NCBI GenBank assembly: GCA_963762735.1
Contig: CAVXMG010000053.1
Span: 1 to 64,000, forward strand
Length of the DNA stretch: 64,000 bases
Direction: 5' to 3'
DNA from: DASXKD01 sp963762735
Lineage (GTDB): Bacteria > Actinomycetota > Actinomycetes > Streptosporangiales > Streptosporangiaceae
Shown in pieces: positions 29,022 to 38,114 of the stretch (position 1 is the first letter of the stretch; each line of letters begins with the position of its first letter). The translations under genes were made by a program, and so were the position numbers. The notes beneath the pieces are model-generated. The model did not search any database and was not told the DNA's origin. It saw only the letters and a list, made by a program, of their open reading frames with translations.

Positions 29022-30540
29022 ATGAGCACCTTCATCTCTGAACCGGGTACCCGTCTTGGCGGGCGGTACCGGCTCGAAGACCGGGTCAACGCCAGTAGTG
29101 GGTGGGCTGCCTGGAAAGCGATCGACGAGACGCTGGCCCGTCCGGTCACCGTCTTGACCTTCGCGCGCGGGTTCCCGCGCATCACCGAAGTGGTGACCGC
29201 GGCGCGGGCGGCGAGCAGGCTCACCGATGCCCGGCTTGCGCAGGTGTTCGACGTCGAAGAGGACTGGGACCACGCCTACGTGGTGATGGAGTGGGTGGCC
29301 GGGGACTCCCTGGAGGACCTGCTCGCCGATGGGCCGCTGGATCCGGCCCAGGGCGCGGAGATCATCGCCCAGGGCGCCGAGGCGCTCGCCGTCGCGCACG
29401 CCGCGGGCGTGGCACACCTGTGCCTCAACCCCGACTCGCTGCGCTGGACCTCCGGCGGCGGAGTGAAGATCGCCGGCGTCGGCATCGACGCCGCGCTCTC
29501 CGGCATTACGGTCGACGACCCGGCGCTGGCCGACACCCGCGGCCTGGGAAAGCTGCTCTACGCCGCGCTCACCGCCCACCTGGCCGGGCGGCGACTGGCC
29601 GTCGCTGCCCCCCGCGCCGGAAATGGACGGTCATCCGTGCAGCCCGCGTCAGGTGCGGGCGGGCGTGCCGACCGGTATCGACGACGTCGCCTGCCGGGTT
29701 CTCTTCGAGCACGCGGGCGGAGGCAGCCCTCCGATCGCCACGCCCGCCGTGCTGGCCACCGCGCTGAACCGGGTGATACCCGCGCCTGCCGCGCCGCTGC
29801 CCGTCCCGCACAGTGGCTACGCCACCGGGACCGGGCCTGCCACGCTCGCCCCCGGGCAGCCCTACCGGCAGCGTGGCGGCGGGCCGCCGCGGCGCGCTGG
29901 CCGCGACCCCATGTCCGGCCGGGGGCCCGGTGGCTCCCGGGTGCTGGCGGCCGTCGCCGGAGTGCTTGTCCTCGTGGTGATCGGCGTCGCGGCGTGGGTG
30001 TTCAGCCACCACAATTCGGCTGCGCCGCCCACCGCCAAGCAGACCCACAGCGCCTCACCAAGCAACACCCCGGCGGCCGTACTGCCGCCCCACAGTGCGG
30101 TCGCGTACGGGCCCGACAACGGCGACAACGGGAGCCAGGCCGGGCTGGCGATCGACAGTTCACCGACCACCGACTGGACGACCGACTCCTACCAGGGGTC
30201 GGCGCGCTTCGGCAACCTGTACGGTGCCACCGGCCTGATGCTGGACATGGGCAAGAGCGTCAACGTGTCGTCGGTGACGGTGACCTTCGGGAACGTTCCC
30301 GGCACCCATGTGCGCGTCATGGTCGGCAACACGGGCACAGGTACCGGCAAGGCACCGCCGCCCGGGATGACCACGCTGGGCAAGTCGGCCAACGCGTTCA
30401 ACCAGGTGACCTTCACCGGGCACGGCACCGCCTCCGGCCGGTTCATCCTGATCTGGTTCACGAAGCTCGCGCCGCAGTCCGGCCAGTCCGGGAACTTCCA
30501 GGCGGATGTCTTCAACGTCCTCGTGCGAGGATCGTCCTGA
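29022..30540 (+). CDS. membrane pseudokinase with extracellular beta-sandwich domain (one frame break)
   Basis: The N-terminal 190 residues have a kinase fold (GTRLGGRYRLEDRV, AYVVMEWVAGDSLEDLL) but lack key residues: the HRD loop reads HLCLNPD, DFG is replaced by GVGID and the VAIK lysine is absent. A transmembrane helix (VLAAVAGVLVLVVIGVAAWVF) and an extracellular discoidin-like domain (WTTDSYQGSARFGN to NVLVRGSS) follow in another frame; removing one C near 29580 joins them (AHWPGGDWPSLPP). The architecture equals the C-terminal half of mycobacterial MviN, where the pseudokinase recruits an FHA protein to control lipid II flipping. Here it is a separate gene 204 bases after murJ. Confidence 0.82.
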
Positions 30541-31232
30541 CGCCCCTCCCCGGGGAACAGCCGCCCGATGCCGAACTGCTCCGGCGGCATGTGAATGGCG
30601 ACAATGAGGCCTTCGGACTGCTGTTCACCCGCCACAAGGACCGGCTATGGGCGGTCGCGGTACGCACGCTCGGGGACCCCGAGGAAGCGGCCGACGCCCT
30701 CCAGGACGCGATGATTTCCGCGTTCCGGCAGGCCAGCGGGTTCCGCGGCGCCTCGGCGGTGACCACCTGGCTGCACCGCATCGTGGTCAACGCCTGCCTC
30801 GACCGGCTGCGGCGGCGGGCGGCCAGGCCGACCGTCACCGGGCTGGACGAACGGGCCATGGATGTCCTGTCCCCCGGGCCGGCCGGTCCCGACGCGGCGG
30901 CCAGTGCGGAGACCTCCCTCGACGTCATGTCCGCGCTGCGGACCCTGCCGCCCGACCAGCAGGCTGTGCTCGTGCTCGTGGACATGCTCGGCTATTCGGT
31001 GGCGGATACCGCGGCGGTGCTTGGCATCTCGCCCGGTACGGTGAAAAGCCGCTGCGCCCGGGGCCGGGCCAGGCTGCTGCCCCGGCTGGCGCACCTGCGT
31101 GACCGGGGAGAACCGTTCGCCGCCGGGGCCGCCCCGGTGTCGTCGGCGCCGGAAGACGGCACGCAATTGGGGAACCAGGCGCCGTCCCGGCGCGTCTCAC
31201 CTGCGGATGGAGGAGGTGAGCCCCGGCTGTGA
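30537..31232 (+). CDS. sigM: ECF RNA polymerase sigma factor, SigM-like
   Basis: About 230 residues. Region 2 (DRLWAVAVRTLGDPEEAADA, FRGASAVTTWLHRIVVNACL) and region 4 (LPPDQQAVLVLVDMLGYSVA, ISPGTVKSRCARGRARLLP) are complete. Homologues start close to DAELLRRHV, but no ATG or GTG lies there in frame. Initiation may use the CTG overlapping the upstream TGA, or a base is wrong. The gene is tightly coupled to the pseudokinase gene upstream and shares a GTGA overlap with the anti-sigma gene downstream. Its order with trxBA suggests an envelope or redox stress regulon. Confidence 0.87.
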   Translation: MTPLPGEQPPDAELLRRHVNGDNEAFGLLFTRHKDRLWAVAVRTLGDPEEAADALQDAMISAFRQASGFRGASAVTTWLHRIVVNACLDRLRRRAARPTVTGLDERAMDVLSPGPAGPDAAASAETSLDVMSALRTLPPDQQAVLVLVDMLGYSVADTAAVLGISPGTVKSRCARGRARLLPRLAHLRDRGEPFAAGAAPVSSAPEDGTQLGNQAPSRRVSPADGGGEPRL

Positions 31233-32238
31233 GAGGGCATGCCGACGCAGCGACGCTGGCGGCGTTCCGCGAGGAACTGCTGTCCGGTCGCAAGGCCGCC
31301 CGGGTGTCCGCGCACCTGGCCGCGTGCCCGCGCTGCGCTGCGCTTGATGCGCAACTGTCCGAGGTCACCACCATGCTTCACCGTGCCACCGCGCCGCCGA
31401 TGCCGGACGCACTCACCGCGCGGATCCAGGCCGCGCTGGCCACCGAGGCCGCGGCCCGGGCCATGGACGCTCCCCGGGCCATGGACGCTCCCCCGCTCGC
31501 CGCTGCGGCGGCCGGGGCAGGCGCTGCCACACCGGGCACGCCCGGGCGTGGCGGCTCGCAGGGCCCGGCCGGACAGGACCGCACCAGGGAGCAGACCGGG
31601 CGCCGGACGGGCTGGCGCGGCCACGACCGGTCCTGGCTGGCGCTGCGCGTCGCCGCGGTCACCGCCGCGGTGGCCGTGATCGCGGGCGGCGGCTACGGCG
31701 TGGCGCAGTTGCTGACCGGGAGCCCTGCCGTGACCGGCACCGCCTCCAGAGCCGCCTCCGCCCCGGCGGCGCGGCCCCGAACATCCGGGTCACGGGCCCG
31801 GTGCCGCGCATGTCCGCCGGCGGTTTCAATTCGGCGCCAGGCTCGGCCGGCGGCACCGGCGGCAGCGCTGGTACCTTCGCGCCCCTGGTGATCAGCAGCG
31901 GCACGAACTACCAGCCCGCCCGCCTAGCCGCCCAAGCCAGCTCTGTCCTCGCAAAAGTGAACCGCCATGCCCACTCAAGCGCGCGCCCAGGACCCACCCT
32001 GGCCCCCTCGCAAGCCCAGGCGAGCCTCTTCCCCGACCTGCATGCCTGCCTGATCCACATAGGCAACGGCCAGGAGCCCCTGCTAGTGGACCTAGCCAAG
32101 TACCAAGGCCACCCAGCCCTAGTCGTCGTACTCCCGTCCGCCAACGGCGGCCAGCCGCACGTCCTGGTCCTAGCCCCCGGCTGCACCAGCACCACGGCCG
32201 ACGTCCTAGCCACGGCCACCCTTCCCCGCTCAGGCTAG
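31229..32238 (+). CDS. membrane anti-sigma factor with zinc-binding motif (one frame break)
   Basis: The cytoplasmic N-terminus has the ZAS signature HxxxCxxC (AHLAACPRCAALDAQL) that holds the sigma factor. A transmembrane helix follows (LALRVAAVTAAVAVIAGGGY), then an extracellular domain. The first frame loses sense after ASAPAARPRT near 31775. The true continuation (APNIRVTGPVPRMSAGGFN to TATLPRSG) is in the next frame and ends at 32238, so one base is missing near 31770-31780. A short tandem duplication (GCCATGGACGCTCC twice) lies near 31460-31491. The GTG start overlaps the sigM stop. Confidence 0.82.
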
Positions 32239-32396
32239 GCTCGGCCCCGAATCACCTCCCGCTCTCATCTCACCGGTAGGTGCTGCGCCAGCGGGCTGCG
32301 GTGAACTGGCAGCCGGCGTTGTGCCGGGTGCCAGTTTGCCGCTGTCCGCTCCCACCTCTGCCCCACCGAACCCCGCTGGCCACGCCTGCGGCCTCC

Positions 32397-32424
32397 GGGA
32401 ATCTTCAGGCCCTAGGATCGGTTG
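32397..32424 (+). promoter_or_regulatory. SigR-type promoter of trxBA
   Basis: GGGAAT (32397-32402), 18 bases, then GTTG (32421-32424) exactly fits the actinobacterial SigR/SigH consensus GGGAAT-N18-GTT, 36 bases before the trxB GTG. SigR drives trxBA under thiol-oxidative stress in Streptomyces. Confidence 0.72.
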
Positions 32425-32460
32425 ACGCCGTTGCCAGTCAAGCGAAAGGCAATCAGAGAA

Positions 32461-33408
32461 GTGAGCGCCATTCACGACGTCATCGTCATCGGATCGGGTC
32501 CTGCCGGGTACACGGCCGCGCTGTACGCCGCCCGTGCCCAGCTCAAGCCGCTGGTGTTTGAGGGCTCGGTCACCGCTGGCGGCGCGCTCATGAACACCAC
32601 CGAGGTGGAAAACTTCCCCGGCTTCCCCGGTGGGATGCAGGGCCCAGACCTGATGGACGCCATGCGCAAGCAGGCGGAGCGGTTCGGCGCCGTGCTCCTC
32701 GCCGAGGACGTGACCGAGGTGGACCTGAAGGCCGACCCCAAGCGGGTCATCTCCGAGGGCGAGACCTACCTGGCCCGTGCGGTGATCGTCGCGACCGGGT
32801 CGAGGTACCGCGAGCTGGACATCCCGGGCGAGAAGCGGCTGTCCGGCCATGGCGTGTCGTGGTGTGCCACCTGCGACGGGTTCTTCTTCCGCGAGCAGGA
32901 GATCGCGGTGGTCGGCGGCGGTGACTCGGCCATGGAGGAAGCGCTGTTCCTGACCCGGTTCGCCAGCACGGTGACGGTGATCCACCGCCGGGACGAGCTG
33001 CGCGCCTCGAAGATCATGCAGGAGCGGGCGTTCGCCAATCCGAAGATCAAGTTCCGGTGGAACAGCGAGGTCAGCGAGGTCCTCGGTGACACCAAGATCA
33101 CCGGCCTGCGGCTGCGTGACACGGTGACCGGCGAGCAGAGCGACCTGGCCGTGGGCGGCGTGTTCGTGGCGATCGGCCACGACCCGCGCAGCGAGCTGTT
33201 CACCGGGCAACTGGACACCGACTCCGAGGGTTACCTGCTGGTCGACCAGCCGTCCACCCGGACCGCCATCCCCGGCGTGTTCGCCTGTGGCGACGTCGTG
33301 GACCACACCTACCGCCAGGCGGTCACGGCGGCCGGGACGGGCTGCGCGGCCGCGCTGGACGCAGAGCGCTACCTGGCGGGCGGGACGAACCCGCGGGACA
33401 CCTACTGA
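32461..33408 (+). CDS. trxB: thioredoxin reductase
   Basis: A 315-residue FAD/NADPH enzyme that reduces thioredoxin. The start is GTG 32461, since the FAD motif DVIVIGSGPAGYTAALYAA begins six codons later. The redox pair is CATC (SWCATCDGFF), the NADPH site is GGGDSAMEEALFL with HRRDELRA, and the FAD end is GVFACGDVVDHTYRQAV. It lies in an operon with trxA 20 bases downstream. Confidence 0.97.
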   Translation: MSAIHDVIVIGSGPAGYTAALYAARAQLKPLVFEGSVTAGGALMNTTEVENFPGFPGGMQGPDLMDAMRKQAERFGAVLLAEDVTEVDLKADPKRVISEGETYLARAVIVATGSRYRELDIPGEKRLSGHGVSWCATCDGFFFREQEIAVVGGGDSAMEEALFLTRFASTVTVIHRRDELRASKIMQERAFANPKIKFRWNSEVSEVLGDTKITGLRLRDTVTGEQSDLAVGGVFVAIGHDPRSELFTGQLDTDSEGYLLVDQPSTRTAIPGVFACGDVVDHTYRQAVTAAGTGCAAALDAERYLAGGTNPRDTY

Positions 33409-33428
33409 ACCGATGGGAGAGGAAGGAA

Positions 33429-33749
33429 ATGGGCACCAAGAAGGTGACCGATGAGACCTTCGAGGCAGACGTCTTGAAGAACGACAAGCCGGTGCTCGTG
33501 GACTACTGGGCCGAGTGGTGTGGCCCGTGCAAGATGGTCGCGCCCGTGCTGGAGGCGATTGCCGAGGAGCACGGGGACAAGCTGGACATCGTGAAGCTGA
33601 ACGTCGACGAGAACCCCAAGGTCACCCAGAAGTACGGGATCCTGAACATCCCCACCCTGGGCGTCTTCAAGAATGGCGAGGTCGTCAAGGAACTCGTCGG
33701 GGCCCGGTCCAAGTCAGCCCTGCTCCGCGAGCTCGCCGACTTCATCTAA
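33429..33749 (+). CDS. trxA: thioredoxin
   Basis: A 106-residue thioredoxin with the active site WAEWCGPCKM and the cis-proline loop GILNIPTLGVFKNG. It has GGAAGGAA upstream. It is reduced by TrxB encoded just before it. Confidence 0.97.
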   Translation: MGTKKVTDETFEADVLKNDKPVLVDYWAEWCGPCKMVAPVLEAIAEEHGDKLDIVKLNVDENPKVTQKYGILNIPTLGVFKNGEVVKELVGARSKSALLRELADFI

Positions 33750-33759
33750 CCAGAGCGGA

Positions 33760-33793
33760 CGGCTCCGCGGCGATCGGCCGCGGGGCCGTTTTT
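33760..33793 (+). terminator. rho-independent terminator of trxBA
   Basis: CGGCTCCGCGG (33760-33770) pairs with CCGCGGGGCCG (33778-33788) with one G-T pair, a 7-base loop, and then TTTTT, 10 bases after trxA. Confidence 0.85.
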
Positions 33794-33869
33794 GCGCCCG
33801 GATCCGGCCCGGGAAGGTAACGGCGGCTTTGGGCTCCGCGCGCTGCGGCAAAATGCGGCCAAGGGCCTG

Positions 33870-34487
33870 TCAGGCCAGTCGTAGCGCCCGTTCTGGAGTC
33901 ATCGAGCCGAGCAGGCGTTCCAGCGCCACTTCCACGTCTTCGCGCCACGACACGGTCGTTTTAAGCTCCAGCCGCAGCCGCGGGAAATGATGGTGCGGCC
34001 GGACCGTCTTGAACCCCACGGCCAGCAGGTAATCCGCGGGCAGCATGCACGAGATGCCCTCCCCCCGCAGATCGCCGAACGCCTCGATCGCCTTGACGCC
34101 GCGCCTGGTCAGGTCCTTGGCGACGCCCTGGACCAGCATCCGGCCCAGCCCGCCGCCCTGGAATTCGGAGAGAATGCTGGCCGTCATCAACAAGACCGCA
34201 TCACCGCTGACCGGGCTGGTCGGAAAGGCAACGGACCGCGGCACATACAACGGCGGCGCATAAAGGACATAACCGGCCGGCACGCCGTCCACATAAGCGA
34301 TTTTTCCGCAGCTGCCCCATTCGAGAAGCATTGCGGAGACCCACGCCTCTTTTTCCAGCGCGGGATCGCCGACCTCCTGCGCGCGGGCATGGCTGACCGG
34401 GTCAAGTTCCCAAAAGACGCACTTGCGGCACTTATGCGGCAAGTCGTCCAAATTGTCGAGCGTGACGTTGGCGAGGCGGCGCGTCAC
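33870..34487 (-). CDS. GNAT-family N-acetyltransferase
   Basis: About 205 residues from GTG 34487 (VTRRLANVTLDNLDDLPHKC); the longer frame to 34580 adds an unlikely lead. A Cys pair (KCRKCVFWELDP) precedes the GNAT fold, where VLLMTASILSEFQGGGLGRML carries the Q/RxxGxG/A acetyl-CoA loop. Similar proteins are found between trxA and parB in many actinobacteria. The substrate is unknown. Confidence 0.82.
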   Translation of the reverse strand: MTRRLANVTLDNLDDLPHKCRKCVFWELDPVSHARAQEVGDPALEKEAWVSAMLLEWGSCGKIAYVDGVPAGYVLYAPPLYVPRSVAFPTSPVSGDAVLLMTASILSEFQGGGLGRMLVQGVAKDLTRRGVKAIEAFGDLRGEGISCMLPADYLLAVGFKTVRPHHHFPRLRLELKTTVSWREDVEVALERLLGSMTPERALRLA

Positions 34488-34883
34488 CGGCACCCCTTCG
34501 TCTGAAGCAATTCTCCCGAGCGAGCCGGGCTTCCGCACGCCATACACAGCAAATGCCAGATAGCGCGAGCGGACGACCACTGGCCCCGTACCCTGCCATG
34601 GTACCCACGACCGCGAGAAGTGATCGTGCCGGTGGCCGGCCCCGGAGCGGGAGGCGTCACGGCCTCGGCACCGTGTGCCGCGATGTGCCCGGCCGGGCCG
34701 CCGCCAGGGGAACCTAAAGCGAACTCTGTCCCCGTGCTACTCGGGGGTATGGTCACGCGGCACCGGGCGGGTTACGTTATGTCCCGAATGTGCAGCCCGG
34801 CTCGGTAGCGCCCAGCAATGGGCTGCGCGCGAGGCGTAACCAGGGCGGCGCCTGGCAGCGAGCAAGACCCGCACGGAAAGGGA
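34488..34883. other. gap of about 400 bases without a gene
   Basis: This is the divergent intergenic stretch between the GNAT gene and the small secreted protein. Short ORFs here have no features. It should hold both promoters, but no convincing consensus was found. Confidence 0.4.
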
Positions 34884-35511
34884 GTGAGGGCGATTCTCAA
34901 TCGCTTCGGAAAGGCACTGATCACGAGCGCGGCAACGGCAGCGGTTATCGGCATGGCAGTCGCGCCGGCGTTCGCCACCGCAGCCACATGGACCGTCAAG
35001 CCTGGTGGTGCCACCACAGGTACGGCCGGAAAGACAGTGGTCACCGACAAGACCGCGGGCCAGTCGGTGACCTGCACGTCCTCGACAGCGAAGGGCACGC
35101 TCAAGCACGGCTCCGGCCTGGCCGGTGCGGGCCTCGGCACCATCACCTCGCTGGCCTTCAAGGGGTGCACGATCCTCGGCCAGACTGTCGCGGTGACAAT
35201 CACCGGAAAGATGCCACTCAATGGCATCTCCTACAACGCGACGACGAAGGTCGCGAGCATGACCATCACGAAGATCCATGGATCGTTCTCCGTCAGCAGC
35301 TTGAGTTGCAGTGCCACCATTGACGGCACTGGCGCCACAGCGCACAACGGAATGGTCAAGGCCACGTACAGCAACGGCACCGACTACGCTGAAGGTGCTC
35401 GCCAGCGGCAACCTGCACCTCTATAACAACACCTGCCCGGTGATCAGCAGCGGCGACGCGGTGAACTTCACCGGTAGCTATAAGCTTGACGCCCAAGCAG
35501 GTCATCACTAG
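34884..35511 (+). CDS. small secreted protein (one frame break)
   Basis: From GTG 34884 (VRAILNRFGKALITSAATAA), with AAAGGGAG upstream, a signal peptide ends near APAFATA. The mature part is a beta-rich domain with paired cysteines (VTCTSSTAKGTL, FKGCTILGQ, LSCSATIDGTG). The frame changes after YSNGTD near 35385: the written frame stops at 35426, while the next frame continues TLKVLASGNLHLYNNTCPVI to DAQAGHH at 35511. Homologous-looking small exported proteins are abundant in Streptomyces-like genomes, with unknown function. Confidence 0.72.
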
Positions 35512-35536
35512 CCCTTGAGACCAGGCCCGGATTAGC

Positions 35537-35580
35537 AAGACAGGCTGGCGGCTTCCGGTGGGAAGCCGCCAGCCTGTCTT
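35537..35580. terminator. strong 20-bp bidirectional hairpin
   Basis: AAGACAGGCTGGCGGCTTCC (35537-35556) pairs perfectly with GGAAGCCGCCAGCCTGTCTT (35561-35580) around a GGTG loop. It ends the secreted-protein transcript 25 bases after its stop. Confidence 0.88.
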
Positions 35581-35606
35581 CTTCGGCCAGGCTCTAGGCT
35601 CTGCCC

Positions 35607-36635
35607 GTGGACCAACGGAAGAGTTTCGGCAGCGACAACCATGCGGGTGCGCACGACGCGGTGGTGCGTGCCCTCGCCCTGGCCAACACCGCGGATGTCC
35701 CCGGCTATGGCGCCGACCCGTGGACCGCGCGCGCCGCTTCCGCCCTGCGCACGACCTTCGGTGCGCGTGGCGATGTCTACTTCGTGTTCACCGGAACGGC
35801 GGCCAACGTCCTCGGGCTCAGCCTGCTGCTGCGTCCCTATGAGGGCGTGATCTGCGCGGAGAGCGCGCACGTGAACGTGGATGAGTGCGGGGCGCCGGAA
35901 CGGATCCTCGGCAGCAAACTGCTCACCGTGCCGACGCCGGACGGGAAACTTACCCCGGAACTCATTGGCGGCAGGCTGGGCGACCGCGGTGATGAGCACC
36001 GCGCTCAGCCGAGGGTCGTGACAATCTCCCAGGTGACGGAATTGGGCACCTGCTACTCGCTGGAGGAACTCAAGTCGCTGGGGGAGTTCTGCCGGGCAGA
36101 AGGACTCCGCCTCTACATCGACGGTGCCCGGCTCGCGAATGCCGCCGCCCATCTTGGTTGCTCCCTTGCCGACCTGGCCGCGCGGGCGGACGTGCTGAGC
36201 TTTGGCGGGACCAAGAACGGGGCGGTGGGCGCGGAGGCTGTGGTGGTCATGGCCGGGGAATTGACCGTGGACGCCCCCTTCCTGCGCAAGCAGCAAGGGC
36301 AACTGGCATCGAAGATGCGCTTCCTGGCGGCCCAGTTCGAGGCATTGCTTGACGGCCAACTGTGGCTTCGCAATGCCAGCCAGGCGAACGCCATGGCGCT
36401 GCGGCTGGCCGAGGGTATTGCCGGGGTGCCGGGCGTGAGACTGTGGCAGCCGGTGGAGTCCAACGCAGTCTTCGCCGCCCTAGCTCCCGGGCACATAGAG
36501 CGGCTTGAGCGCGACTGGCATTTTTATGTGTGGAACCCCGCCGCGCATGTGGTCCGCTGGATGACGGCCTTCGATACCACTGAGGCCGACGTTGATGCCT
36601 TCGTCGCGGACATCAGGCGCACGGCAGGCGAATGA
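35607..36635 (+). CDS. ltaE: low-specificity L-threonine aldolase-like PLP enzyme
   Basis: A 342-residue fold-type I PLP enzyme. It has SFGSDNHAGAHDAV near the N-terminus, the stacking region FVFTGTAANVLGLSLLL, LYIDGARLANAAA with the PLP-binding Asp, and the Schiff-base lysine in SFGGTKNGAVGAEAV. It cleaves threonine or related beta-hydroxy amino acids to glycine and an aldehyde. The start is GTG 35607. It stands alone between two strong signals, a terminator and parS. Confidence 0.9.
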   Translation: MDQRKSFGSDNHAGAHDAVVRALALANTADVPGYGADPWTARAASALRTTFGARGDVYFVFTGTAANVLGLSLLLRPYEGVICAESAHVNVDECGAPERILGSKLLTVPTPDGKLTPELIGGRLGDRGDEHRAQPRVVTISQVTELGTCYSLEELKSLGEFCRAEGLRLYIDGARLANAAAHLGCSLADLAARADVLSFGGTKNGAVGAEAVVVMAGELTVDAPFLRKQQGQLASKMRFLAAQFEALLDGQLWLRNASQANAMALRLAEGIAGVPGVRLWQPVESNAVFAALAPGHIERLERDWHFYVWNPAAHVVRWMTAFDTTEADVDAFVADIRRTAGE

Positions 36636-36663
36636 CGCGCGGCGGTTCCCGCGGCGCCCGGCC

Positions 36664-36679
36664 TGTTTCACGTGAAACG
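36664..36679. promoter_or_regulatory. parS centromere site 1
   Basis: TGTTTCACGTGAAACG contains the perfect 14-base parS core GTTTCACGTGAAAC, with only the last base off the 16-base consensus. It lies between ltaE and parB and is bound by ParB. Confidence 0.92.
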
Positions 36680-36760
36680 CCACCGGCTTGGCAGGCATAG
36701 GCCATCACGCCGCACCGGCGGACTGAATAAGGGGCTCGGTCGTGGCCGGGCGGCGGTCCA

Positions 36761-37951
36761 GGCGGATTGAGCAAAGGGGCCGGCTCCGGTCGCAGGGATG
36801 GGATGCTCTAGGTAGGAGACGGGGGGCGTGGTGGTGCGCGCAGTGCGAGGAGATGAGATGGCTCAGCAGAAGCGGGGGCTCGGCAGGGGGCTTGGGGCGT
36901 TGATACCCACCGCGCCGGGACCGGCCGGGCTGGAGAGCCATGCCAGCGAACCCGCGGGCACTCCGGTGGCGGGTTCCGGCGTCATGGCCCGGGAGCAGCA
37001 CCAGGTCGATGGGACCTACTTCGATGAGATCGCCATCGGTGCGATCACGCCTAACCCGCGGCAGCCACGGCAGAACTTCGACGAGGACGCCCTGGAGGAA
37101 CTTGCCTCCTCCATTCGCGAGGTCGGCCTGCTCCAGCCGGTCGTGGTCCGAAAGGTCATGCCGGGCCGGTTCGAGCTGGTCATGGGAGAGCGCCGGTGGC
37201 GTGCCTGCCAGCAGGCCGGCCTGGAGCATGTCCCGGCCATCGTGCGCGGCACGCCCGACGACGAGTTGCTCCGTGAGGCCCTCATGGAGAACCTGCACCG
37301 GGAACAGCTCAACCCGCTGGAAGAGGCCGCCGCCTATCAGCAGTTGCTCGACGACTTCTCCGCCACCCACGACGAACTGGCACGAAAGGTAGGGCGGTCG
37401 CGGCCGCACATCTCGAACACGATCCGGCTGCTCCAGCTTCCCCCGCAGGTACAGCGACGCGTTGCGGCGGGCGTGCTGAGCGCGGGTCATGCCCGGGCGC
37501 TGCTGGCCCTGGCCGACCCCGAGGAACAGGATCGCCTGGCCCACCGCATCGTGGCCGAAGGACTGTCGGTGCGGGCGGTAGAGGAGATCGTGGCGCTCGG
37601 CCAGCACCAGGCCAAGCCACGGCGCACATCAGCCAAGCAGCCAATCGCTCCTGCCCTCACCGACCTGGCGGACCGCCTCTCGGACGCCCTGGACACCAGG
37701 GTCAAGGTGGAAGTCGGAAAACAGAAAGGCAAGATCGTGGTGGAGTTCGCCTCCCTAGAAGACCTCCAACGGATCGTGACCACCATGTCCCCCGACTGGG
37801 CCCAGACCCTGACCGCCTGACCCCACCGGTCGCGGCCCACCGACCACGGCCGAGCTTCCTTTCGAGTCCCGCCTTGGACCAGACGCTGCTGCAGCCATGC
37901 GTCCAGTACGGGTTTTAGCAGTGGCGCAAAGCGCCACTTGCTCAATCCGCC
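36761..37951. repeat. 14-bp inverted repeat flanking parB
   Basis: GGCGGATTGAGCAA at 36761-36774 recurs inverted as TTGCTCAATCCGCC at 37938-37951. The two copies bracket exactly the parB gene, which is oriented opposite to parA. They are candidates for the ends of a small inversion. Confidence 0.6.
36858..37820 (+). CDS. parB: chromosome-partitioning protein ParB
   Basis: About 320 residues starting MAQQKRGLGRGLGALIP (ATG 36858, with GGAG upstream). Order: N-terminal ParA-stimulating KRGLGRGLGALIP, the CTPase/ParB-N domain (ITPNPRQPRQNFDEDALEEL, LVMGERRWRACQQAG), the HTH (TQ.-like DELARKVGRSRPHISNTIRLL) that reads parS, and a C-terminal dimerisation domain (KVEVGKQKGKIVVEFASLED). ParB loads on parS and slides as a CTP clamp. 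Its strand is unusual: parA lies tail-to-tail with it. Confidence 0.96.
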   Translation: MAQQKRGLGRGLGALIPTAPGPAGLESHASEPAGTPVAGSGVMAREQHQVDGTYFDEIAIGAITPNPRQPRQNFDEDALEELASSIREVGLLQPVVVRKVMPGRFELVMGERRWRACQQAGLEHVPAIVRGTPDDELLREALMENLHREQLNPLEEAAAYQQLLDDFSATHDELARKVGRSRPHISNTIRLLQLPPQVQRRVAAGVLSAGHARALLALADPEEQDRLAHRIVAEGLSVRAVEEIVALGQHQAKPRRTSAKQPIAPALTDLADRLSDALDTRVKVEVGKQKGKIVVEFASLEDLQRIVTTMSPDWAQTLTA

Positions 37952-38056
37952 AGGCAGCCCCACAGCAGACCGCGGTACTCGCGCTTAGATCGACCGCTCA
38001 TCCCAGCGGTGCCAGGGTTGCTCTGAACAGCGTTTTGTCCCGCTGTTCAGAGCAAC
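37920..38056. terminator. convergent parB/parA terminator region with two perfect hairpins
   Basis: The 294-base gap between the parB and parA stops holds two hairpins. AGTGGCGC-AAA-GCGCCACT lies at 37920-37938. GTTGCTCTGAACAGCG pairs with CGCTGTTCAGAGCAAC at 38017-38056 around an 8-base loop (16-bp perfect stem). No T-runs follow, so action as terminators is inferred. Confidence 0.6.
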
Positions 38057-38114
38057 GCTGGTATCGCCCTTGCCTGTGCAGCGAACCTCAGCAGGCGGTT
38101 ACCGAAGCAGCGAG

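Noticed and set aside
31455..31495. Programmed frameshift from the short tandem duplication in the anti-sigma gene
   Set aside because: The duplication is in frame, and the real break lies about 300 bases downstream near 31775.
36828..36857. Upstream GTG start for ParB
   Set aside because: The ATG at 36858 gives the conserved N-terminus KRGLGRGLGALIP directly and has a better-placed GGAG.
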